From Candidatus Binataceae bacterium (lineage in GTDB: Bacteria > Desulfobacterota > Binatia > Binatales > Binataceae): a stretch of DNA of 6,432 nt. Below are positions 1 to 5,348 of this stretch, piece after piece. The position numbers and the translations under genes are program-made. The DNA lies in contig JASHZA010000090.1 of assembly GCA_030042765.1 (NCBI GenBank), forward strand, positions 1 to 6,432, given 5' to 3'. The notes beneath the pieces were generated by a model. The model searched no databases, was not told the DNA's origin, and saw only the letters and a program-made list of their open reading frames with translations. Position 1 is the stretch's first letter; every line of letters starts with the position of its first letter.

Positions 1-765
1 CGCCGCCGCCACAACGATGCAACGTTTGATCGCGCTTGCCGAAGGGCCCGCGGACTGCCGACCGCCGAAGATCGCGCCCGGCGAGCCGCGCAGATTTCGA
101 TACGCGGCCACTGCCGCCCGCGCGTCGACTGATCCAACGGTGCCGGCGCGACGCTCGTATGCGGCCCGCATCGCCCTGTCGCACAAGATGTTGATTCGGC
201 GCGGGATTCCAGCGCTGTCGGCGACCAGAGAGGCAAGCGCGCGCCGCTCGAAGATCTTTCCCGCACTCCCGCCTTGCCGCCGCATCCAGTAATCCACGTA
301 GCTTTGGGCTTCGTCAGGTGTCAACGGATTCAGCGTCGCGCGAGCGCCAATGCTCTCGCAGACGTTGCGCAGCTCCGGCCTTTGCAGCCGCGTCAACAGT
401 TCCGGTCGCGCGATCAGGAGGAAATGCAGACGCCTCTCGCCCTCGGCCTCGAAGTTCGCGAGCCGGTGCAGGTCCTTCAGGTTGACGTCGCTCAGATCTT
501 CGGCTTCGTCCACGAATATCACGGCGCGGTCGCCCCACTCGTATGCGGGTTCGGGATGTTGCGTCAGGAATGCCTTGATAAGCGTGGTTTTGCCCGTACC
601 GGACTCGCCTACCAACAGGGTAAAGCCGCCCGCCGGCCGCTCCATCGCCGATTCCAGCGCAGCGAGCGCCTCGCGGTGTTGTGTGCCAAGGAAGGGCGCA
701 GCCGACGAAGAGCCGCCATCGAAAGGCGGTCCATCCAAGCCGAAATGCTGATAATACGTCGGCAC
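1..765 (-). CDS. ExeA/GspA-like AAA+ family ATPase, N-terminal part, with a shortened P-loop domain
   Basis: The first 255 codons are present; the gene continues past base 1. Seen: an N-terminus of ExeA type (YYQHFGLDGPPF, residues 4-15), HREAL at about 30-34, Walker A GESGTGKTT (53-61), Walker B VIFVDEAED (82-90), a sensor-1 region LLIARPEL (116-123), and a sensor-2-like GIPRRINILCDRAM (186-199). Residues about 248-255 turn hydrophobic (CIVVAAA), possibly the start of a membrane segment. In this family the ATPase usually powers envelope secretion or polysaccharide/exosortase-linked export. The start is GTG at 765-763: an in-frame TGA lies 14 codons upstream, no other usual start codon lies between, and the family's N-terminal motif follows directly. 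No good Shine-Dalgarno is in place; a GGAGGA lies about 30 bases upstream. Oddities: only about 20 residues separate Walker A from Walker B, where relatives have roughly 70, and the usual QRI arginine is replaced by Ser138. The family call is firm; activity is doubtful. Confidence 0.85.
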   Translation of the reverse strand, partial: MPTYYQHFGLDGPPFDGGSSSAAPFLGTQHREALAALESAMERPAGGFTLLVGESGTGKTTLIKAFLTQHPEPAYEWGDRAVIFVDEAEDLSDVNLKDLHRLANFEAEGERRLHFLLIARPELLTRLQRPELRNVCESIGARATLNPLTPDEAQSYVDYWMRRQGGSAGKIFERRALASLVADSAGIPRRINILCDRAMRAAYERRAGTVGSVDARAAVAAYRNLRGSPGAIFGGRQSAGPSASAIKRCIVVAAA

Positions 766-974
766 GAGGTTAAATTCGGAGAGCGCGGCGTTGGCTAAAC
801 CTCACTCCTCCAGCACGATGAAAGACGGTGCCTTATATTTACCCGATTCTCAGCCGCGCTCGCTAATATGATTATTCATGGCGCAAGCGACATCCAGCTA
901 CCCCCACGGCATTATCCACAAGTTCCGAGCGCCCGGGCGTGTTGGCTTTCGACACGTGGATAGATTCGGCCGAT
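766..974. other. Intergenic region between the lipoprotein gene and the ATPase gene
   Basis: No coding sequence is supported here. It separates two minus-strand genes, so it should hold the end of the lipoprotein transcript and possibly a promoter for the ATPase. An AT-richer patch at about 831-880 is the likeliest promoter position, but I see no convincing paired -35/-10 boxes. A 10-base perfect palindrome, CGCCCGGGCG, lies at 930-939; it has no loop or T-run, so it is not a typical terminator. A single perfect match to the DnaA-box consensus, TTATCCACA, lies at 912-920, which could be chance. Confidence 0.5.
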
Positions 975-1397
975 CTATGGGCTTGCCGGCGACTGTTCTT
1001 CGGGCGCCGGCGACGCTGCAAGTCCGCTGACGGCGTAGGCCGCGGCGGTAATTTCATAATCAATCTGGCCGGCGGTGCTCCGTTGCTGAATCTGTCGGAC
1101 GAAGATGGCGTTCGCGCTCATCTCACAAGCCTTGCGGTCGACGGACGTAATCACGTCTGCTTCCTTTGACACGCGGCCGGAGAGGTGGATCGTTCCGACA
1201 CTGACGGCGCCCTCTCCCGGCGGCTCGGCCAGTACGATGACCGCGCAGCGCTGCGATTTTGAGGGGCCGCCGGAGGGGAGCGCATGGACAGCCATATTCT
1301 CGGCACGCGGCATTTCGGGTTTTCGAGCGTCTCGGGCGCGCGCACAGCCCACCATAAGAAGGCATCCAGCCAGCGCTGCGCATAGACTCCATCGCAC
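975..1397 (-). CDS. Small putative lipoprotein of unknown function
   Basis: Encodes 140 residues. The N-terminus is a signal-peptide-like stretch (one Arg, then a hydrophobic run of residues 3-17) ending in a lipobox-like LMVGC, with Cys18 the likely lipidation site; LAGC at 9-12 is an alternative. This suggests export and anchoring in the membrane. After a Pro/Ser/Arg-rich linker (about 19-48), a compact domain spans about 50-123: a beta-like strand (CAVIVLAEPP), then VGTIHLSG, then KACEMSANAIFV at 89-100, and a final strand with YEITAAAYAV. That order resembles small periplasmic lipoprotein domains of the RcsF/DUF4156 kind, where a 'kAaelGANav' helix follows a 'lGtv' strand; this is my pattern reading, not a proven match. 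The tail is Pro/Ser/Ala-rich. The start is GTG at 1397-1395; an in-frame TAG sits directly upstream, so no longer start exists, and no clear Shine-Dalgarno is seen. It is transcribed divergently from the P450. Confidence 0.65.
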   Translation of the reverse strand: MRWSLCAALAGCLLMVGCARARDARKPEMPRAENMAVHALPSGGPSKSQRCAVIVLAEPPGEGAVSVGTIHLSGRVSKEADVITSVDRKACEMSANAIFVRQIQQRSTAGQIDYEITAAAYAVSGLAASPAPEEQSPASP

Positions 1398-1408
1398 CTA
1401 CTAGGTGC
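1394..1408. promoter_or_regulatory. 15-base palindrome over the lipoprotein start codon, possible operator
   Basis: Two 7-base arms, GCACCTA (1394-1400) and TAGGTGC (1402-1408), are perfect reverse complements around a single central base. The palindrome covers the GTG start of the lipoprotein gene and lies in the 78-base divergent gap to the P450 start. Its size and symmetry suit a dimeric repressor site, but no regulator gene lies in the window and the binding protein is unknown. A second, perfect 10-base palindrome, GCAGCGCTGC, follows at 1411-1420. Confidence 0.35.
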
Positions 1409-1463
1409 TAGCAGCGCTGCCAACCACGCCGCAAGGCAAGCTGCGAACAGGCGGACGAGATGC

Positions 1464-1469
1464 TAAGAT
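1464..1469 (+). promoter_or_regulatory. Possible -10 element of the P450 gene (leaderless arrangement)
   Basis: TAAGAT fits the loose -10 pattern TANNNT and ends six bases before the P450 ATG. Transcription would then begin at or next to the start codon. This would explain the lack of a Shine-Dalgarno sequence upstream of this gene. No good -35 box is visible (CTGCGA at 1441-1446 is a poor match), so the call is weak. Confidence 0.3.
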
Positions 1470-1475
1470 CGCCTA

Positions 1476-2714
1476 ATGGAATCTTTGAGTCTCGACACGG
1501 TCGACATCCTTAACCCGGACCTTTACGTCCAACGCGGCTACCCGCAGGAGGAATGGAGGCTGCTTCGCCGCGAAGCCCCGGTCTTCTGGTATGAGCGCCC
1601 GAACGTAACGCCTTTTTGGGCGGTCACCCGCTACGACGATATCGTGACCGTGTCGCGCCAGCCCGATCTTTTCCGCAGCGGGCAGATCCTTTTCCTTACC
1701 GTGCAGGAACCGGGTTCGCCGGCTCCCGATGAGGTCTTCCTGCGCCAGCTCCTGAACATGAATCCGCCAGAGCACGGCGCCTATCGTGGGGTCGTGAATC
1801 GCCGCTTCACACCGCGCGCGGTCAAGCAGTTGACGCTGGATATCGAAGCGATCACCGCGCAAGTGCTCGACGGCGTCGTCGGCTCGAGAGAATGTGATTT
1901 CGTCACCGAGGTTTCGGCAAAACTTCCGCTGGCCGTGATCGCGCATATGTTCGGGCTTCCGCGCTCGGACTGGGACATGATGTTCCGGCTGAGCAACGCG
2001 ATGATCGGACCGGCTGACCCCGAGTATGGCGGCGGCCAGACCATCAAGGAGAGCCTCCAGAAGACCCAACTTGAGTTCTTCAACTATTTCACTCAGTTGG
2101 TCGAAGACCGCCGCAAGGCCCCGCGCGACGACGTGGCAAGCGCGCTGGCCAACGGCGTGGTCAACGGCCAACCAATCCCCACCTTCGAACTCCTCTCCTT
2201 TTTTGCCCTGCTGATTATCGCGGGCAACGAAACCACGCGTAACGCCGTGAGCGGCGGACTGTTTGCGCTGATCAATAACCGCGACCAGTGGGAGCGGCTA
2301 AAGCGCGATCCGTCGCTGGCGGTTCCCGCGGTCGAGGAGATTCTGCGCTGGACCTCGCCGGTGATTCAGTTCGCACGCATGGCCACTGCCGATACGGAAC
2401 TGCATGGTCAGAAGATTGCTGAGGGCAGCCTGCTCGCTTTGTTCTACCCCTCGGCTAATCGCGACGAGGATGCGTTCGAGGAACCCTTCCGCTTCGATAT
2501 CGGCCGCTCCCCCAACAATCACATCGCCTTCGGCATCGGGGAGCACTACTGTCTGGGCGCGAACCTCGCGCGGCTCGAACTTCAGATTATGTTTCGCCAG
2601 CTCGCGCAGCGCCTTGATGAGGTTGAACTGGTCGGGCCGGTTTCGCGGATGCGTTCGAGTTTCGTCGGCGGCATCAAGCACATGCCGATCCGCTACAAGA
2701 TGCTGGCGCGGTAG
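1476..2714 (+). CDS. Cytochrome P450, CYP125/CYP124/CYP142-like
   Basis: Encodes 412 residues, a normal length for a soluble bacterial class I P450, with no membrane anchor. Such enzymes insert one oxygen atom from O2 into an organic substrate, using electrons from a ferredoxin. All core motifs are visible: C-helix HGAYR (100-104), I-helix AGNETT (249-254) with the Glu252-Thr253 oxygen-activation pair, the ExxR pair Glu288/Arg291, a meander around SANRDEDAFEEPFRF (326-340), and the haem loop FGIGEHYCLG (352-361) with Cys359 as the thiolate ligand. AGNETTRN, the haem loop running into GANLARLE, and the ending FVGGIKHMPIRY resemble the clade of mycobacterial sterol/branched-lipid hydroxylases; the substrate here is unknown. 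The start is the first ATG after an in-frame TAA at 1464-1466. No Shine-Dalgarno is evident. No redox partner gene is in the window. It diverges from the lipoprotein gene and converges on the amidohydrolase gene. Confidence 0.95.
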   Translation: MESLSLDTVDILNPDLYVQRGYPQEEWRLLRREAPVFWYERPNVTPFWAVTRYDDIVTVSRQPDLFRSGQILFLTVQEPGSPAPDEVFLRQLLNMNPPEHGAYRGVVNRRFTPRAVKQLTLDIEAITAQVLDGVVGSRECDFVTEVSAKLPLAVIAHMFGLPRSDWDMMFRLSNAMIGPADPEYGGGQTIKESLQKTQLEFFNYFTQLVEDRRKAPRDDVASALANGVVNGQPIPTFELLSFFALLIIAGNETTRNAVSGGLFALINNRDQWERLKRDPSLAVPAVEEILRWTSPVIQFARMATADTELHGQKIAEGSLLALFYPSANRDEDAFEEPFRFDIGRSPNNHIAFGIGEHYCLGANLARLELQIMFRQLAQRLDEVELVGPVSRMRSSFVGGIKHMPIRYKMLAR

Positions 2715-2731
2715 AGCGACCGCAACTCCTT

Positions 2732-2766
2732 CGCCGGGCGAGGCCGCCTATGCACGCTCGCCGGCG
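2732..2766. terminator. GC-rich stem-loop between convergent genes, possible bidirectional terminator
   Basis: CGCCGGGCGAG (2732-2742) can pair with CTCGCCGGCG (2757-2766), giving a 10-base-pair stem with one bulged base and a 14-base loop. It fills most of the 56-base gap between the stop codons of the P450 (plus) and the amidohydrolase (minus), where a shared terminator is expected. No T-run follows on either strand, so it is not a textbook intrinsic terminator. Confidence 0.35.
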
Positions 2767-2770
2767 CGCG

Positions 2771-3871
2771 TCAGGCAAATATATCGAGCGGCACCGACGC
2801 GGTGACAACGAAGTTTGGAACGTCAACTACTTCGCTGATCTTCAGATCCACGGCGACGCTGGCAATCGCGTACGCCTGCTGCCGGCTGAAACCCCGGCGT
2901 TGCAGATAGTCGATCATCGCCAGCAGGGCGTTGCGCGCCGCAAGCGTCGCATCTTCGCTCTCCTGAACTTCTTCGCCGCGCATCGAAAGGCCGGTCGTCG
3001 CGTAGTAGCGCCGCGCCGGACGCGCCGGTTCGACTCCGGCGAACTCAACACCGCGGATCCGACGCTCGCGTGCGGCGCCCCGGTGCAGGACAAAGCGCAG
3101 ACGGAACGTCGCGGCCATCTCGATCGCGCTGCCGCAGACTTCACCGTCGCCTTGCGCGAAATGCGCGTCCCCGATCGAGAACAGCGCGCCTTCCGTCCAC
3201 ACCGGGAGATAGACGCTGGTTCCTTTGACCAGCTGCTTGACGTCGAGATTGCCGCCTGTCTCGCGCGGCGGGATCGTCCTCAGCCCCTGCGACGCTACGG
3301 GCTCGGTTGCGGGGATCGCGGACCGCGGCTCAGGCGGCATCACCATACCGCCGCGCGCCGCCGCCGCCTGCTCGCGCCGGGCGATGCGCTCGAGTTGATC
3401 GAGCGCCGGTGCGACGCCAATCACCCCCGGGAAAGAAGCCTCGGGAATGCGGACGCCCGGCAGGTCGGGCGATTCGGCGTAGCCGCCCGCCAGACGCCAG
3501 CGGACCAGATGCGGCTCCGGAAACAGATCGCGCAAAAAACCGAATCCGGGCAACTGCGCCGTCCAGCCGGAATCGCCTGCGGCGATATCGACGATTTCCA
3601 CCTCGAGCAGGTCGCCCGGCTCGGCTCCATTGATCCAGACCGGTCCCGTCAACGGATGGGCCGCATTCAGATCCCATTTGCCGGCGTCCGCAATGCCACC
3701 CGGGCCGATCTGGCAATCGAGCGCGTCCAACGTGTCGAGCACCGTTTCTTCGCCCGAGTCGATCCTGAGCGCAGGCGGGATCGCGGGATGCCAGCGATTG
3801 TGAGCTTTTCCCGGCTGGGTCGCGAGTCGCCTGTTCTGGTCGAGCCGGATCTCGTGAATCTTTGTGCTCAC
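2771..3871 (-). CDS. Acetamidase/formamidase (FmdA/AmdA) family amidohydrolase
   Basis: Encodes 366 residues. Characterised members hydrolyse short amides such as formamide or acetamide to the acid and ammonia in the cytoplasm; the real substrate here cannot be read from sequence. Family blocks appear in order: HNRWHPAIPP (24-33), GPGGIADAGKWDLNAAHPLTG (about 56-76), the strand NGAEPGDLLEVEI (81-93), GFGFLRDLFPEPH (109-121), SFPGVIGVAP (146-155), GGNLD (206-210), and GDAHFAQGDGE (234-244), whose Asp/His/Glu are typical active-site or metal-site residues. The C-terminal block AYAIASVAVDLKISEVVDVPN (about 333-353) is also typical. It is somewhat shorter than the roughly 400-residue formamidase and acetamidase prototypes but looks complete. 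The start is GTG at 3871-3869, fixed by AAGGAG seven bases upstream. It is the second gene of a pair, 41 bases after the CoA-transferase gene, and probably co-transcribed with it. Confidence 0.93.
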   Translation of the reverse strand: MSTKIHEIRLDQNRRLATQPGKAHNRWHPAIPPALRIDSGEETVLDTLDALDCQIGPGGIADAGKWDLNAAHPLTGPVWINGAEPGDLLEVEIVDIAAGDSGWTAQLPGFGFLRDLFPEPHLVRWRLAGGYAESPDLPGVRIPEASFPGVIGVAPALDQLERIARREQAAAARGGMVMPPEPRSAIPATEPVASQGLRTIPPRETGGNLDVKQLVKGTSVYLPVWTEGALFSIGDAHFAQGDGEVCGSAIEMAATFRLRFVLHRGAARERRIRGVEFAGVEPARPARRYYATTGLSMRGEEVQESEDATLAARNALLAMIDYLQRRGFSRQQAYAIASVAVDLKISEVVDVPNFVVTASVPLDIFA

Positions 3872-3878
3872 CTGCGTT

Positions 3879-3884
3879 CTCCTT
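3879..3884 (-). promoter_or_regulatory. Ribosome binding site that fixes the GTG start of the amidohydrolase
   Basis: Read on the minus strand this is AAGGAG, a near-consensus Shine-Dalgarno, with seven bases between it and the GTG at 3871-3869. No ATG is suitably placed, so this site supports the GTG start. It also implies efficient independent initiation despite the close upstream gene. Confidence 0.8.
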
Positions 3885-3893
3885 GAGAGACAA

Positions 3894-3913
3894 AACGGGT
3901 TTGAGCACCCGTT
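3894..3913 (-). terminator. Intercistronic stem-loop between the CoA-transferase and amidohydrolase genes
   Basis: AACGGGT (3894-3900) and ACCCGTT (3907-3913) are perfect reverse complements around a six-base loop. On the minus-strand transcript the stem begins at the last base of the CoA-transferase stop codon (TGA, 3915-3913) and is followed by TTG; the stem's own final TT makes the run TTTT. It resembles a weak intrinsic terminator or attenuator, or a stem that protects the upstream message. Only seven base pairs and a short T-run make strong termination unlikely. Confidence 0.4.
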
Positions 3914-5139
3914 CAGTACGGCGCACTGTGCAGGACGCCTTCGCGCTCGAGCTGTGCGATGCGCTCGCCGGGATAACCGAGATACGTCGATAGAATCTTG
4001 CGGTTGTGTTCGCCGAGGAAGGGCGCTTCCAGCGGCAGCTCGTCGGGAAATCCCGAGAAACGCAGCGGGAAGCCCGGAACCTGGAAATCTCCCAGGATCC
4101 GATCATGGACGGTGCGGACCGTGCGCCGTTCGCGCATATGCGGATGCGCCATCGCCTCCTCAACCGTCAGAACCGGAGCGTGCGGTATGTGCGCCTCGCG
4201 CAAAGCCGCGATCGCTGCCTCCGTGCCCGCAAGCTTCGCGAGCCATTCATTGATTGAACCGTTTACGAGATCGCGATTCGCGACGCGTTGGGTGTTATCG
4301 ATGCAACGCGGATCATTTATGAGGTCCGGTCGTCCGGTGAGCCGGCACATGCTCGCCCAATGGTTATCCTGGAAAGCGAAGATCCAAAGCGCTCCGGTTT
4401 TGGTCTTGAAGATGCCCGCGGGCGAGAGCGCGCCCACCTGATTGCCGGTCCGCTGCGCCCTCATCGCTCCGCGGCTCGAACTCACCAGCTCGACTGCGAG
4501 ATCGTGATAATGAAAGTACGAGTCGAGCAGCGACAGATCGAGGTGCTGGCCCTCGCCCGAACGTTCGCGATGGAGTAGCGCGGTGGCCACGGCGGCGTAC
4601 GCGTGCACCCCGGTCGATACGTCGCCCATTGCCAATATCGGCGGGAAATATTCACCGCCCTCTTCACCGCTTAGCGACGTGACCCCCGCATACGCCTGCC
4701 CGACAAAGTCGTAGCCGGGCTCCGGCGCCAGCGGCCCGGTCTGGCCGAAGGTCGAGACCGAACACATGATTATCCGCGGATTCAGCTTACGCACCGTTTC
4801 GTAATCGAATCCCATCCGTCCGATCACGCCCGGCGCGTAGTTTTGGACCAGCACGTCGACCTTCGGGATAAGTTCGCGCACGACGGCGTTCCCGGCAGGA
4901 TTCTTAATGTCCACGCAAAGGCTCATTTTGCCGCGATTTTGCTGGACGAAATAGGCGCTGCGCATATCTTTGACGTAAGGAAAGTTGCGGCACAGGTCGC
5001 CCTTGGGCGCGAGTTCAACCTTGATAATCTCGGCGCCCATCTCGGCCATCAGCTTGGTCACCGTCGGTCCGGCGACGAACTGGGTGAAGTCCAGGACCTT
5101 GTAGCCCTCGAGCATGTGCTTGCGGGAGTCCACGGCCAT
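3913..5139 (-). CDS. Class III CoA-transferase (CaiB/BaiF family)
   Basis: Encodes 408 residues, the usual length for this family. These cytoplasmic enzymes move CoA from an acyl-CoA donor to a carboxylic acid through an aspartyl-anhydride intermediate. Seen in order: VLDFTQFVAGPTVTKLMAEM (15-34) with GAEIIKVE (35-42) completing the N-terminal CoA-fold block; NRGKMSLCVDIKNPAG (68-83); VLVQNYAPGVIGRMGFDYE (96-114); CSVSTFGQTGP (126-136); and MGDVSTGVHA (171-180), where Asp173 aligns with the catalytic aspartate. SGEGQHLDLSLLD (194-206) and the C-terminal PFLGEHNRKIL (373-383) are also typical. The FRC-type GGGGQ glycine loop is not seen, which is common outside the formyl-CoA/oxalate branch, so I give no specific substrate. 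The ATG start is supported by AGGAGG at 5152-5147, seven bases upstream. It leads the pair with the amidohydrolase and diverges from the monooxygenase gene. Confidence 0.95.
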   Translation of the reverse strand: MAVDSRKHMLEGYKVLDFTQFVAGPTVTKLMAEMGAEIIKVELAPKGDLCRNFPYVKDMRSAYFVQQNRGKMSLCVDIKNPAGNAVVRELIPKVDVLVQNYAPGVIGRMGFDYETVRKLNPRIIMCSVSTFGQTGPLAPEPGYDFVGQAYAGVTSLSGEEGGEYFPPILAMGDVSTGVHAYAAVATALLHRERSGEGQHLDLSLLDSYFHYHDLAVELVSSSRGAMRAQRTGNQVGALSPAGIFKTKTGALWIFAFQDNHWASMCRLTGRPDLINDPRCIDNTQRVANRDLVNGSINEWLAKLAGTEAAIAALREAHIPHAPVLTVEEAMAHPHMRERRTVRTVHDRILGDFQVPGFPLRFSGFPDELPLEAPFLGEHNRKILSTYLGYPGERIAQLEREGVLHSAPY

Positions 5140-5348
5140 CGCGACACCTCCTGCCGATCACGGTAAAGTTACGGAAAAATCCTCGCGCGAACGGATGCTC
5201 CAACGAACGCGATTGCCGCGTCAAGTGCTGCGACTGCCTTGGGCGCATCGACCGCCGGCTCGTCCGGTCGGCTCATGCTGCGAGCACCACTGGACAATCG
5301 CGCAGGCACGGAGCACGCTGGCCTTGACCCGGTACGGGAGGTGCTCCG
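5140..5348. other. Divergent promoter region between CoA-transferase and monooxygenase genes
   Basis: This 209-base gap carries the two ribosome binding sites at its ends and should contain promoters for both directions. No strong -35/-10 pair stands out on either strand. On the minus strand TAACTT (5171-5166) is a weak -10 candidate. A short inverted repeat, CGACCG (5249-5254) with CGGTCG (5265-5270), and the GAGCAC/GTGCTC repeats next to the monooxygenase start could be regulatory. I see no supported coding sequence here. Confidence 0.5.
5309..5348 (+). promoter_or_regulatory. Inverted repeat ending at the monooxygenase start codon
   Basis: CGGAGCAC (5309-5316) and GTGCTCCG (5341-5348) are perfect 8-base inverted repeats, the second ending directly before the ATG at 5349. 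In the mRNA the stem would place the Shine-Dalgarno GGAGG (5337-5341) at the edge of a 24-base loop. A further upstream copy, GAGCACC (5282-5288), could pair with GGTGCTC (5340-5346) instead, so two mutually exclusive stems are possible. Function is inferred only. Confidence 0.3.

Noticed and set aside
274..798. Plus-strand reading frame of 174 codons across the left end
   Set aside because: The minus strand here encodes Walker A, Walker B and sensor-2 motifs in order, so the plus frame is a shadow.
912..920. Perfect DnaA-box match TTATCCACA, considered as a sign of a replication origin
   Set aside because: It is a single copy with no clustered boxes, AT-rich unwinding region or dnaA/dnaN/parAB neighbours, so chance or a minor site is more likely.
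872..1063. Minus-strand reading frame of 63 codons overlapping the lipoprotein 3' end
   Set aside because: It is low-complexity and Arg/Pro-rich, overlaps the lipoprotein coding region in another frame, and no ribosome binding site was recognised.
1473..2171. Minus-strand reading frame of 232 codons opposite the P450
   Set aside because: It lies across a complete P450 gene with all catalytic motifs on the plus strand, and has no recognisable domain.
2750..3886. Plus-strand reading frame of 378 codons opposite the amidohydrolase
   Set aside because: The minus strand encodes a complete FmdA-family protein with conserved blocks; the plus frame is Arg-rich with no family signal.
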